From Planktothricoides sp. SR001 (GTDB lineage: Bacteria > Cyanobacteriota > Cyanobacteriia > Cyanobacteriales > Laspinemataceae): a DNA stretch of 64,000 bases. Location: NCBI RefSeq assembly GCF_001276715.1, contig NZ_LIUQ01000006.1, positions 132,556 to 196,555 on the forward strand. Reading direction: 5' to 3'. The translations under genes and the position numbers were made by a program. Within the stretch, counting starts at the first letter, position 1; every line of letters begins with the position of its first letter. The notes beneath the pieces were generated by a model. That model did no database searches. It saw only the letters and a list, made by a program, of their open reading frames with translations, and was not told where the DNA came from. Of this stretch, positions 1-8,393 are shown piece by piece.

Positions 1-473
1 GCCCCTTCTAGCACATAAGCAACTTCTGCCCGCATTGCCCCACTAAAAAATCCCCAAGGAATTCCCGCATTTGTGAGACTGGCTAAGTAACTGGGTTGTA
101 ATAGTAAAGGTTCTTGGGTGATGTAGCCATTCATGTTCACCGGGTCGGTGCCGCGATACCGGGATTGAAAAAATGCCACTAAGGTTTCAAAGTCAAGATT
201 TATTTCCCCACGGCTTTGACCTTGCCGTTCAAAATAGCGATAGATTAATTCTTGGGAAGCTTCCCAGTCATTATTCCAGATGCCTTCTGATTTGAGTTGG
301 TCGATATCCCCAGGGGTGGGGCGGTATGTCGGGCGGTATTTGGCGGCGGTGAAGTGTTCCACGGTATCCGCGATCGCCCGTCGGTATGACCCACTCACGT
401 CCCTGACCACCCCATCGATATCAAAAACCGCGATCGCGATCGCCCGGTCGCCTCTAGTTGATTCCCCGCTCAC
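1..473 (-). CDS. HAD-superfamily hydrolase, TIGR01548-like (3' end outside window)
   Basis: About 157 codons are visible and the C-terminus lies beyond base 1. The start is GTG at 473, chosen because a strong GGGAGGAA ribosome site sits just upstream and the HAD motif I follows at once: VFDIDGVVRDV, with the aspartates at residues 18 and 20 that would act as nucleophile and acid/base. The next residues (SYRRAIADTVEHF) resemble the cyanobacterial TIGR01548 HAD group; members are phosphatase-like and their substrate is not known. Codons 10-15 are made of overlapping HIP1 octamers. It diverges from the PSRP-3 gene. Confidence is high for the fold and low for the substrate. Confidence 0.8.
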   Translation of the reverse strand, partial: MSGESTRGDRAIAIAVFDIDGVVRDVSGSYRRAIADTVEHFTAAKYRPTYRPTPGDIDQLKSEGIWNNDWEASQELIYRYFERQGQSRGEINLDFETLVAFFQSRYRGTDPVNMNGYITQEPLLLQPSYLASLTNAGIPWGFFSGAMRAEVAYVLEG

Positions 474-528
474 TGATTTCCTCCCAAAAAAATAATTGCT
501 GTATAACTGCGCTATTCACAAAAATTGT

Positions 529-549
529 TGTACAATAGAGAATTGTACA
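529..549. promoter_or_regulatory. 8-bp inverted repeat between divergent genes
   Basis: TGTACAAT and ATTGTACA form perfect 8-base arms separated by five bases. The site lies between the divergent HAD gene (start 473) and PSRP-3 gene (start 587), so one bound dimer could act on both promoters. The operator role is inferred from symmetry and position only. Confidence 0.4.
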
Positions 550-586
550 TTTGTAAAATAGTCACCGCATTGTCCGGGAGGTTTGA

Positions 587-886
587 TTGTCAAAATTCAT
601 TCTAAAGGTTCTCTGGCTAGAGGACAACGTAGCCCTTGCGGTAGATCAAGTTGTTGGTCAAGGCACCAGTCCATTAACTCGTTACTTCTTTTGGCCTCGC
701 AATGATGCCTGGGAAGAACTGAAGAATGAACTCGAAGGCAAGCACTGGATCGCCGAAGTCGATCGCGTCGAGTTACTCAATAAAGCTACAGAAGTAATTA
801 ACTATTGGCAAGAAGAAGGCAGACGGCTTCCTTTATCCTCTGCTCAAGGTAAATTTCCAGAACTTCAATTTACTGGTAGCAGTTGA
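587..886 (+). CDS. 30S ribosomal protein PSRP-3 / Ycf65
   Basis: This 99-residue protein matches the Ycf65 / plastid-specific ribosomal protein 3 family, a small-subunit ribosomal protein of cyanobacteria and plastids. The recognisable core is [16 protein letters not shown] near the N-terminus, then [16 protein letters not shown] and a helical C-terminus. The start is TTG at 587, preceded by GGGAGG with good spacing; no ATG in frame would preserve the conserved N-terminus. Length is normal for the family. It stands alone, with a palindromic site in the shared upstream region. Confidence 0.9.
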   Translation: MSKFILKVLWLEDNVALAVDQVVGQGTSPLTRYFFWPRNDAWEELKNELEGKHWIAEVDRVELLNKATEVINYWQEEGRRLPLSSAQGKFPELQFTGSS

Positions 887-959
887 TCTAGCTTTCCGAG
901 AATCTTTTTACAGCGGATATCCCTTGGTAATTGAAAATAGGGGGACATCCGCTGATTAT

Positions 960-1066
960 TTTTTTGGTGGTTGGTGGTTGGTGCTTGGTGGTTGGTGGTT
1001 GCTGAACAAACAACAAACAACAAACAACAATCAACAATCAACAATCAACAATCAACAATCAACAAT
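960..1066. repeat. Low-complexity GGTGGTT / AACAATC tandem repeats
   Basis: A run of GTGGTTG-type units (about 963-1000) is followed by AACAAAC units and then five or six AACAATC units. The last units run into the 3' end of the deacetylase gene and encode its final residues. No gene is visible in the 887-1058 spacer. Confidence 0.8.
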
Positions 1067-2060
1067 TATGTTGAAAATTTGGCTGCACCAGGGGCAGATT
1101 CGCTTTTTGCGATACTTCGCGAGCATACTGCTGCATCGTCACAATTGTGAAGCGATCGGACATTAAATTAAGCACTTGACTGAGGATTTCTATTTTCTTT
1201 GCCGAGGGCAGTTTCATCGCCGGGAAAAATGCCAACTCTGGGGCATCATCATAACCAAGAAAATCCAAAGGATGAAGCAATAAAGACGGTTGCACTCCGG
1301 TTAAGCGGCATAACAACATGGCTATCCGAAAATAAAGTAAGGCTAACCCCGTTGAAAATTGACTCAGATAGAGAATATAGCTGACATGAATTGGCACTTT
1401 AAAAATGGGCATAGTAGTGACAGGAATTTCCACAATTTCCCCGGCATCCAGATGCCAATGATAGGGTTTTAAGGGTCGAAATCCTTCGGCGAGACTGCCA
1501 AATAATGCTTTGCGTTTGCGTTGTTCTTCCGGGTCTAATTTGGTGGTGAGGAAATAATAAGCCCGGGCAAGCGGGCCGAGAAAAGTGGGGAAAGTTGAGG
1601 CATCATATTCATAGCCTTGTCTTTTCAAAACCTGTAAAGTGTTTTGGGAAATACTGAAACCAGGGCCGCGAAATCCAATGGGACGTTTGCCCGTGACTTG
1701 CTTAATCTGCTGTTGGGCTATGACAATTTCTTGTTCAATTTCTGCCTCGGAATAAAGATGTAACCACGGTTCGTGATTAAAGGAATGATTGCCAATTTCA
1801 TGGCCTGCATCGGCGATCGCTTTTAGGGCTTGGTGGTTTTTTTTCAATGCCGCATCTTGACCGACAATAAAGACAGTAATGGTCTGATTTCTGGCTTTGA
1901 GAAATTCCAGGAACCGAGGCACAACAATATCCAAGTAGGAGGGGAAGGTTTCCCAGCCGCGATCGCCGTGAGTTTTCATATATGACCATTTGTTATCCAG
2001 GTCTAGGGATAAGCTGGCGTAGGGTTTGTTATTTTGTTGCTTATTTTTATTTTTGTTCAT
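1059..2060 (-). CDS. Polysaccharide deacetylase (NodB homology domain)
   Basis: A carbohydrate esterase 4 type deacetylase that should remove acetyl or related N-linked groups from an amino sugar. The catalytic-base region reads SLDLD close to the N-terminus, and the metal-binding histidines sit in GNHSFNH. FRGPGFS matches motif 3, and the late LLLHPLDF segment resembles the C-terminal histidine motif. The start at 2060 is preferred over an upstream one at 2171, because the longer version adds a lysine-rich tail that would run into the preceding gene. It ends the minus-strand run of acyl- and glycan-modifying genes, so modification of the same cell-surface glycan is a reasonable inference. 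Its last codons come from a tandem repeat. Confidence 0.82.
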   Translation of the reverse strand: MNKNKNKQQNNKPYASLSLDLDNKWSYMKTHGDRGWETFPSYLDIVVPRFLEFLKARNQTITVFIVGQDAALKKNHQALKAIADAGHEIGNHSFNHEPWLHLYSEAEIEQEIVIAQQQIKQVTGKRPIGFRGPGFSISQNTLQVLKRQGYEYDASTFPTFLGPLARAYYFLTTKLDPEEQRKRKALFGSLAEGFRPLKPYHWHLDAGEIVEIPVTTMPIFKVPIHVSYILYLSQFSTGLALLYFRIAMLLCRLTGVQPSLLLHPLDFLGYDDAPELAFFPAMKLPSAKKIEILSQVLNLMSDRFTIVTMQQYAREVSQKANLPLVQPNFQHNC

Positions 2061-2106
2061 GGTTTTAATCTCAGGAATGGGGTTTCTCTTCGTAATTTTT
2101 GCCTCC

Positions 2107-3201
2107 TCACCCAGATCCAGATTTGGTGAAAACACCCGCTTTTTGGTCGTTTTTGCTTTGGATGAAGTCATGCCAAGATAGACCCAACCGGGTGGCGAGG
2201 AAAAATCCGATCGCGGTGAGACTGAAGAACATGAGAATTCTCAGGGTGATGGCAAAAGCCACGATCGCATCTGGGGGAATGGCGTAGAGTCCCAGTCCGA
2301 ATCTGATGGCGGCTTCAAATGGGCCTAAGTAACCGGGGGACGAGGGAATGGCGATCGCTAATGCCACAACCCCTTGGACGAACAAAGCCCCCATTGGGCC
2401 GGGGGTATTAATGCCAAAGGCCAACATCAGGAACCAGTAGGTCATGCCGGTCATGCCCCAAATACAGAAACTCTCCATCACCGCCATAATGCCCCGTTGA
2501 GGATAGCGGAGGGCTTCGAGTCCACTGAGTAGACTGCGGACGATCGCCTCAATTCGGGGGGCATGGCGACCCAGACCGACGACTCGGCTAACTTTGCCGA
2601 CGAATTCCGCGATCGCCAAAGGCCATCTAGCGGCGGATAAGAACATTACACAGGCGATCGCTAACACCAGCGCGATCCAGCCAACGGGCAAAGAGGAGAA
2701 ATTTCCCGGTTGTACGGCCCCAAGGTGACTAGCTTGGGTCACGGACAACAGGGCAATTAATAATAAGAGAAAGGCGACCACCGCATCCAGCAACCGTTCG
2801 GCGAAGATGCTTCCCAGGGCTGCCCCCAAAGGAACGCCGCCAAATCGGTGCAGAATTAAAGAACGAATCACCTCTCCCGCATGGGCTGGGAGAATAGCAT
2901 TACCGGCAAAGCCAATGAACACCGCAGATTGACGGATTTTAAAGGACCCTGGGTCGTGGTGTGCCCCCAGCAAGGTGCCCCAACGTCTTGCCCGAATGGA
3001 AAAGGAACTGATAAAGGTGATTAACCCCAGCAGCACCCATTCTCCTTGGGATTGTTGCACCGCTTGCCATACCACCCCTGGGGATACACCCCGTAATGCC
3101 CAGACTAAAAAGACAATGGTGATGATTAGACCCAATAGTCCGTATAGCCAGCGACGAACGGAAGTCTCTCTTTTTTTCAGGGAATCTTGTTTTTCTTTCA
3201 T
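2107..3201 (-). CDS. Flippase-like integral membrane protein (LPG synthase TM region, COG0392)
   Basis: A 364-residue polytopic membrane protein with about eight hydrophobic helices. It carries the family signatures FAGNAILPAHAGEVIRS and AIAIPSSPGYLGPFEAA, typical of the lysylphosphatidylglycerol-synthase transmembrane domain (UPF0104). Members without the catalytic domain are often found in lipid or glycan loci and are proposed to flip lipid-linked molecules. AAGGGGAA lies just upstream of the ATG, and only one base separates the stop of the preceding acetyltransferase from this start, so translation is probably coupled. The substrate is unknown. Confidence 0.82.
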   Translation of the reverse strand: MKEKQDSLKKRETSVRRWLYGLLGLIITIVFLVWALRGVSPGVVWQAVQQSQGEWVLLGLITFISSFSIRARRWGTLLGAHHDPGSFKIRQSAVFIGFAGNAILPAHAGEVIRSLILHRFGGVPLGAALGSIFAERLLDAVVAFLLLLIALLSVTQASHLGAVQPGNFSSLPVGWIALVLAIACVMFLSAARWPLAIAEFVGKVSRVVGLGRHAPRIEAIVRSLLSGLEALRYPQRGIMAVMESFCIWGMTGMTYWFLMLAFGINTPGPMGALFVQGVVALAIAIPSSPGYLGPFEAAIRFGLGLYAIPPDAIVAFAITLRILMFFSLTAIGFFLATRLGLSWHDFIQSKNDQKAGVFTKSGSG

Positions 3202-3202
3202 A

Positions 3203-3922
3203 TCAGTTCCCCTTGTTTAAAGCTTGAAAGCTTGGTTGCGCCGGATCTGCTTTTGCCGTGTTTCGCCAGACAAAATCCACACTGGGAAGTCGCCAACCAG
3301 GGACTTGGGTGCGATCGAGATGCCATCCCAATCCGTGATAAAACAGTTTGGCGGGAGTATTGTCCGCGTCAACGATCGCTCGAATTTGGCAAATTCCTGC
3401 CTCTTGAATCTGGCTTACAGCCCGGTTGAAAAGATCCTGGGAAATTTGTAAACCAGATTGTCTAATAAATTTTGGATTTCGGTAAGCAGGCAGTACCCCA
3501 AAAGAAAGCAGTTCTCCCTCCAGTGCTTCTGCTTCACCAGTAGGGGTCAATGGCCATTGACCCCTACTCCTCATAATTTGCCATGCTTCCCAAATCGCCG
3601 CCAGTCGCTTAGGTTCCCGCAGCACCGAAGTGCCAATGATCCAGATTAATCGCCACCAATGGCGTCGGAGGCCAATTCTCATAAACCGGGCTGAGTCTGG
3701 TGTGGCGACGATAAATCCGGCGGGTTGACCGTCGATATAGGCCACGGCACCACAAATTAAACCCTCGCGGGGCAATATATGATAGTAAAATTGCTCCATA
3801 AATCCCTTACCCAATAAGACAATTGGGCTACTGGGGATTAGCTCTTGATGCAGTCGAGCGAGAACTTGCACGGGTGCAGGGGTGTTTCGATCAAAGGGAA
3901 CAAGTTGGTAAGAGATACTCAT
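3203..3922 (-). CDS. GNAT-family N-acetyltransferase
   Basis: A 239-residue protein with a GNAT fold. The acetyl-CoA segment is LLSFGVLPAYRNPKFIRQSGLQ and the late strand is QIRAIVDADNTPAKLFYHGLGW, a typical GNAT C-terminal motif. Between residues of about 115 and 130 there is an atypical stretch (SRGQWPLTPT) encoded by a 30-base perfect palindrome, so the protein seems to have absorbed a repeat in frame. Its start overlaps the stop of the lipase gene by one base (TAATG). The substrate is unknown; the operon context suggests a sugar or lipid amine. Confidence 0.8.
   Translation of the reverse strand: MSISYQLVPFDRNTPAPVQVLARLHQELIPSSPIVLLGKGFMEQFYYHILPREGLICGAVAYIDGQPAGFIVATPDSARFMRIGLRRHWWRLIWIIGTSVLREPKRLAAIWEAWQIMRSRGQWPLTPTGEAEALEGELLSFGVLPAYRNPKFIRQSGLQISQDLFNRAVSQIQEAGICQIRAIVDADNTPAKLFYHGLGWHLDRTQVPGWRLPSVDFVWRNTAKADPAQPSFQALNKGN
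3539..3568. repeat. 30-bp perfect palindrome inside the acetyltransferase gene
   Basis: The arm AGTAGGGGTCAATGG is followed directly by its exact reverse complement. The length of 30 keeps the host reading frame. It belongs to a loose family of GTAGGG-ended palindromes also found at 4869, 22494, 48936, 54323 and 56812. Confidence 0.92.
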
Positions 3923-4935
3923 TAACGCCTCTCCTGTCCGTCGCGGACACTAAGCATACTGGCTACCAGACGAATTAGATCCGGGTCTTGGGGCAGGGGA
4001 TCGTGGCCGACGCGACCTTGAAATAAGTAGTTGCCGGGACTGGTTTCTTGCACCGGGACTCCCGCAGGGATGGGGATGGGCAGTCCTCCAGCCCCATCAA
4101 TTACGGCACTATTTTCTGGTTTAATCCAACCATCGGGTTCAATTCGCACGGAGAGATATAAAATCTCTCGGTCTGTGTCTGGGGGAATGGTTTTGACTTC
4201 TGGGGAATCAACTCCCAGTCCGAAGGGAGTTTCATCAATCGGGGCGCAGGGGGTGCCATTGAGTGCCACCTGCAAGGGACTGTCCTCCGCAGAAGTGGCA
4301 AAGGCTGGACACATTTGTTGATTCCCTGCTCCGGAATAACCGCAGAGGGCATTGGTGCCATGATTAGCCCCGGCAAGGGAAATCCAAGTGCGTACCCGTT
4401 CTGGATGCAGTTTGGCGATGTACCAGCGACTGCTTACCGCCCCCATACTGTGCGCTACGATATCCACCTTCACGGGTATCGGTTCGATATTTTTTGGGAC
4501 GTTAGATTTTTGTTTGGCGGCATCTCTGGCGGCTGCCTGGGCTTTGGCCAACATCGACTCCACCGCAGGGGCAATGAAGGTTTCGGCGGCGCGATCGTTT
4601 GCCCCATCATTGGGCTGGATCTCCACGGCGTAAAGATATGCCGATGGATAACCAATTTCTTGCAGATGTTTGATCATGGGCTGCCATGTGCTTGAACTTA
4701 AGCCGGAACCGTGGACAAATAGCACCGGGGTACGAGAATAGTCAGGAAAGTCGTTAGTCGATTTCGGGGTTGGGGAATACCCCTTTGCCCCCGCTTCAAA
4801 GGGAGGGGAAATGTTGGCTTTGGAAGCACAGCCGAGGATCGTGCTGAGAATACAGGCGATCGCTATCCGTAGGGTGGGCAAAATTTTGCCCACCCTACCC
4901 TCGGTTGAGGCTTGGATTTGATTCATGGGATTCAT
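3922..4935 (-). CDS. Alpha/beta-hydrolase, lipase-like, probable lipoprotein
   Basis: A 337-residue alpha/beta hydrolase. It has the oxyanion-hole motif PVLFVHGSGLSSSTW, the nucleophile elbow VAHSMGAVSS (catalytic Ser) and a late RVGHDPLPQDP segment that probably supplies the histidine. This resembles bacterial class I.2/EstA-type triacylglycerol lipases. The N-terminus is a hydrophobic helix ending in TILGC, a plausible lipobox, so anchoring in the membrane is likely. Part of the signal region (GRVGKILPTLR) is encoded by a 30-base palindrome. It overlaps the upstream acyltransferase gene by four bases (ATGA). It may deacylate a lipid or an acylated glycan; that is inference. Confidence 0.78.
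   Translation of the reverse strand: MNPMNQIQASTEGRVGKILPTLRIAIACILSTILGCASKANISPPFEAGAKGYSPTPKSTNDFPDYSRTPVLFVHGSGLSSSTWQPMIKHLQEIGYPSAYLYAVEIQPNDGANDRAAETFIAPAVESMLAKAQAAARDAAKQKSNVPKNIEPIPVKVDIVAHSMGAVSSRWYIAKLHPERVRTWISLAGANHGTNALCGYSGAGNQQMCPAFATSAEDSPLQVALNGTPCAPIDETPFGLGVDSPEVKTIPPDTDREILYLSVRIEPDGWIKPENSAVIDGAGGLPIPIPAGVPVQETSPGNYLFQGRVGHDPLPQDPDLIRLVASMLSVRDGQERR
4869..4898. repeat. 30-bp perfect palindrome in the lipase signal region
   Basis: The arm GTAGGGTGGGCAAAA is followed by its exact reverse complement. It encodes residues just before the hydrophobic part of the signal peptide and keeps the frame. A shorter GGGTGGG version lies between lysS and maf at 48936-48959. Confidence 0.92.
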
Positions 4936-5567
4936 AAACGACTCCTGATTGGTTTTGCCGGATTTCCCGCTACAACGGTATAAGGTTCTACGGCCTTGGT
5001 GACAACCGCCCCCGCCCCAACCACACTCCCTTGACCGATATCGTTCATCACCACTGCATTGGCCCCGATCCAGCAGTCATCGCCAATTTGAATTCGCCGT
5101 AGTTGGCCACCTTGTAAGGCGATGGGAATGTCGGTGCGATCGAAATTGTGATAGCGGGAACCACTCAAAAGTTGGCAACCGTCGGCAATCAAAACATAAG
5201 ACCCAATATCGCAATAATGAATCGTAATATGGTTGCCAATATTGACATTGCTGCCGATTTTAATATTGCGATAAGTCAATATTGTGCCAAAGCCGATCGC
5301 CACATTTTTCCCACACCAGGTTAAAGTCCAGCGGTAGAACTCATATCGGATAATTACCCCGAATAAATAAGGGACAATTGCTAACAATTCAGAAACCGTG
5401 CGAAAGATAAAATCCGATTTTCGAGATAACCAGGCTAAAGGTAATACTAATGGCCAAGAAAGTATCCCTGCAATTTTCATCGCTATACGGAGATTTTTGG
5501 GCTGGGAAAACTGGTGATATTCCACTGGGGTATAGCGATCGCTGACAATTGGTTCAACCAGTTTCAA
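4932..5567 (-). CDS. Left-handed beta-helix acyltransferase (CysE/LacA/NodL type)
   Basis: A 211-residue O-acyltransferase of the hexapeptide-repeat class. An N-terminal hydrophobic region (about residues 30-70) is followed by hexapeptide turns (VAIGFGTILTYRNIKIGSNVNIGNHITIHY). It ends with the family signature IGANAVVMNDIGQGSVVGAGAVVTK and VVAGNPAKPIR. The start is TTG at 5567 with AGGAGGGA just upstream. It overlaps the ligase gene upstream by 14 bases and the lipase gene by four, so it is clearly in the same operon. It probably transfers an acetyl or acyl group to a sugar hydroxyl; donor and acceptor are unknown. Confidence 0.83.
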   Translation of the reverse strand: MKLVEPIVSDRYTPVEYHQFSQPKNLRIAMKIAGILSWPLVLPLAWLSRKSDFIFRTVSELLAIVPYLFGVIIRYEFYRWTLTWCGKNVAIGFGTILTYRNIKIGSNVNIGNHITIHYCDIGSYVLIADGCQLLSGSRYHNFDRTDIPIALQGGQLRRIQIGDDCWIGANAVVMNDIGQGSVVGAGAVVTKAVEPYTVVAGNPAKPIRSRL

Positions 5568-6900
5568 TGTCCCTCCTCATTTTCTTAAACCGTTCGCTAT
5601 GCATCCAATCATTTGCCAAAACGACTTTTTGGGGAATTTTAAATTTAGGCATTGTTTTTTGACAAAAACTCCACATTCGTTTTCTAAATTCTGGGAGGCT
5701 TTCATTGGTACTTAGTTTAACTTTGGCCTTAACAATTTGCCCGGTAATTGGGTTTTTTTCCGCGCAAACGGCCACATCGTCCACTCCGTCCATTAACTGA
5801 AGAACACTTTCGACTTCTGCGGGGTAAACTTTTTCCCCACCCACATTAATCATTTCTGATTTTCGGCCTAAAAATCTAATATATTCTCCGTCAACTTCTA
5901 CCGCATCACCAGTTTTTAACCAGCCATCTTCCGTAAAAGGACTCGGTGCATTCATGTAGCCCAACATGGCGGATTTTGCTTTAATTTCTAGCTGACCATC
6001 CACGATGCGAGTTTCAAATCCTTCGCCCCCAACTTTTACCCACAAAGAATCAGAAGATTTTGACTTTGATCGCATAATGCCAATTTCTGATAATCCATAG
6101 GTTTGTAATAATCTAACATTGGGAAATAGTTGGTTAAATCGTTTTAAGGTGGTTTCTGCCATGACTTCCGTGCCATAAGTCACCAGCTTAAGACTAGAAA
6201 GATCATAGCGTTTGTATGCTTCACTCAACAATATTAAATTAATAAAAGTGGGTGAAGTGGGCAATAATTCTAGCTTGTATTTTTCAATGGCTTGGCAAAC
6301 TACATCCGGCGACCTATCTTCAATACTAACCACTAATCCCCCATTGGCTAAACTATAAAATAAGGTATTAATTCCGCCGATATGATCGAAGAGTAAAAAA
6401 GTCAGGGTGCGTAAAAATTGGCGTGGTTCTTTAAATTTTTCTAACAGCGGCACAAAATCATGGACGGTCGCTTTACTTTTTCCCGTAGAACCGGAGGAAA
6501 AGAGAATCAGTCCCGGTCTGCTTTGCTGTTTCAGTTTTAGCAAAAGTTCGTGAGTGGCAGTGATGGGCGTTTCCTCAATTTCCACTGCTTCTAAATCACT
6601 GACTTTAATGATTTTTTCTACCTCAGCAATTTCCCGAAATTCCGCTTTTTTCATGTCTACAGAACTACTCAGGGGAACAATGATGCAGTTCTGTTCGATT
6701 AAAACTAACAACAAGGCGATCGCGTTGGGCGAAAAATCTGCTTCCAAGCTGACCACTAACCCTTCAATTCCCCTAAGTTTTTCGCGCCAATCGGCGATCG
6801 CATTTAACAGCCAATCGTAGGAAAATAGCTGGTTTCGCCAGACGAGCGCCTCTTGTTCTCGATGGCGATTAAATATGTCAATTAAAAAGTCAATATACAC
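5554..6900 (-). CDS. AMP-forming acyl ligase (class I adenylate-forming enzyme)
   Basis: A 448-residue ANL-superfamily enzyme, slightly short for the family. The AMP-binding P-loop reads LILFSSGSTGKSKAT, followed by LLQTYGLSE, the A5 TGDAVEVDGEYIRFLGRK motif and the hinge GGEKVYPAEVES. The C-terminus keeps KFKIPQKVV; the catalytic lysine normally near the end probably falls in the short tail. The start is GTG at 6900 with GGAGG at good spacing. The operon begins with an acyl carrier protein, so loading an acyl group onto that carrier (or CoA) is the likely job. The acid substrate cannot be told from sequence. Confidence 0.85.
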   Translation of the reverse strand: MYIDFLIDIFNRHREQEALVWRNQLFSYDWLLNAIADWREKLRGIEGLVVSLEADFSPNAIALLLVLIEQNCIIVPLSSSVDMKKAEFREIAEVEKIIKVSDLEAVEIEETPITATHELLLKLKQQSRPGLILFSSGSTGKSKATVHDFVPLLEKFKEPRQFLRTLTFLLFDHIGGINTLFYSLANGGLVVSIEDRSPDVVCQAIEKYKLELLPTSPTFINLILLSEAYKRYDLSSLKLVTYGTEVMAETTLKRFNQLFPNVRLLQTYGLSEIGIMRSKSKSSDSLWVKVGGEGFETRIVDGQLEIKAKSAMLGYMNAPSPFTEDGWLKTGDAVEVDGEYIRFLGRKSEMINVGGEKVYPAEVESVLQLMDGVDDVAVCAEKNPITGQIVKAKVKLSTNESLPEFRKRMWSFCQKTMPKFKIPQKVVLANDWMHSERFKKMRRDIETG

Positions 6901-7126
6901 TTAAAAACCTCCATAATTTTTGGTTAAATTAATTTATTTCAAACATCCTTATGACTTACGCAACGACTCTATAAGTAGGTGAACATAATTAATTTCACTT
7001 TTCTTTCCCCGCCGATAGGCTGTGGATTCCCGCCTTCGCGGGAATGACAGTTTTTTTCTCATTGGGTCTGTGGTTATTTCTGCCCGTCTACTTATATGGG
7101 ATATTGGTACGTTACGCTTTGCGCTT
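6901..7126. repeat. Spacer with a CATTCCCGCC/TTCGCGGGAATG palindrome
   Basis: No gene is supported here. Bases 7026-7045 carry the palindromic ATTCCCGCCTTCGCGGGAAT repeat, also present at 22856-22875. It could act as a processing or termination hairpin inside the operon. Confidence 0.6.
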
Positions 7127-7627
7127 TCACACCCTACCGATTTCATGCGTAATTCCTGATTCAGCCATTCGATGTTTGACCGGAATTTTGGTAATTTTTT
7201 CTGATTTATAGGCAAGGGTTACGCAACTTATGCCTTTAATTTTGGCGGCAATTTCCCTGACGCGATCGATTAAGTGCATTAGTAACATTTCATTACCATG
7301 AATCCCCACCGCAGAATAGTCTTCTCGCACCACGATATGCAAAATCGCCATATTGTCAGGATTTTCGCGCATATAAGCAATCATCCCCAGCAATTGCCGA
7401 TCGGCTTTTTGACCATTCAGGGCAAATAATGCTTGCACCATTGAGAAAGAACCCACCCCAATTCTCAGGCGATCGCCATCCCGGTAAATTTTCGGTTGAC
7501 CATAGCGTTCTACCGCTGAAATTACCTCATTTCTGACTTTTTCTTGTTGGGGGTTGAAAAACATCAGCTTTTCTAAATCATCATAATAATCACTATTCAG
7601 CACCGAGGAAAAAATGATTTTACTCAT
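7127..7627 (-). CDS. Hypothetical protein, possibly GNAT-like
   Basis: A 166-residue soluble protein with no motif I can assign firmly. The middle alternates short strands and helices (RLRIGVGSFSMVQALFALN, then MAILHIVVREDYSAVG and a long helix LLMHLIDRVREIAAKIKG), which is compatible with a small acetyltransferase fold. GGAG lies nine bases before the ATG. It sits between the SDR reductase and the acyl ligase in the ACP operon, so a role in making or transferring the acyl group is likely. The function remains unknown. Confidence 0.65.
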   Translation of the reverse strand: MSKIIFSSVLNSDYYDDLEKLMFFNPQQEKVRNEVISAVERYGQPKIYRDGDRLRIGVGSFSMVQALFALNGQKADRQLLGMIAYMRENPDNMAILHIVVREDYSAVGIHGNEMLLMHLIDRVREIAAKIKGISCVTLAYKSEKITKIPVKHRMAESGITHEIGRV

Positions 7628-7689
7628 CTTCAGCTTCTCCAGTAATTAACAATGAGAAACCGTTCAATAATCAATGATAATCTCAAAAA

Positions 7690-8388
7690 TTAGACGCCCC
7701 CTAAAAACAGATTTTGACCTGTAACTAAGCCACTTTCTTTTTTGAGATAAAAGTCAATCACATTAGCCACATCTTCACAGGTTCCCAAACGGTGAATCGC
7801 TTGTTTGGCAAGTAACTGGTCAATTTTTTCTTTCGGGACAGCCCGAATTAAATCCGTCTCAATGGGTACGGGACCCACGGAATTAACCGTAATGCCAAAT
7901 TCCGCAAATTCTCTGGCTAAAACTTCCGTTAAAGAAAGCACTGCTGCTTTTGATGCCACATAAATCGCTTCTCCTGCTAATTTCAGGGGTACGGCGATCG
8001 TGGTGAAATTCACGATGCGACCATACTTATTTTTTTTCATTAATTTAGCCGCTTCTCGACAAAAGAGAAAAGTGCCGACCACATTCGTATCTAACAGTTT
8101 GTGAACTGTGGAAACGGGAGTGAGCAAAGAATGATTCATAGAAGCCATTCCCGCATTATTAATTAAATGATCTAGCCGACCATAAGTTTGGCGTAAATCG
8201 GCAAAAATTGCCTGAACCGCTTTTTCATCCGCAACATCCGCGACGTAATGAATATAACCGTCTAATTTCCAATCGATTTCCCCGCGACTGCAACCAATGA
8301 CATGATGTCCTTGGGCGACATAGTGTTCGGCTAAAAATTTGCCAATTCCTTTGCGAGTTCCGGTAATCAAAGTAATCGGATGATCCAT
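7690..8388 (-). CDS. Short-chain dehydrogenase/reductase (FabG-like)
   Basis: A 232-residue classical SDR. The NAD(P) site is TGTRKGIG at about residues 9-16, NNAG is present at about 91, and the active site is YVASK. The serine usually found about 13 residues before the tyrosine is replaced by threonine in FTTIAVP, which may still serve. The fold ends with GLVTGQNLFLGGV, like FabG. It starts five bases after the ACP gene, so it may reduce a beta-keto group on that carrier protein; alternatively it could act on a sugar. Confidence 0.87.
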   Translation of the reverse strand: MDHPITLITGTRKGIGKFLAEHYVAQGHHVIGCSRGEIDWKLDGYIHYVADVADEKAVQAIFADLRQTYGRLDHLINNAGMASMNHSLLTPVSTVHKLLDTNVVGTFLFCREAAKLMKKNKYGRIVNFTTIAVPLKLAGEAIYVASKAAVLSLTEVLAREFAEFGITVNSVGPVPIETDLIRAVPKEKIDQLLAKQAIHRLGTCEDVANVIDFYLKKESGLVTGQNLFLGGV

Positions 8389-8393
8389 ATTAT

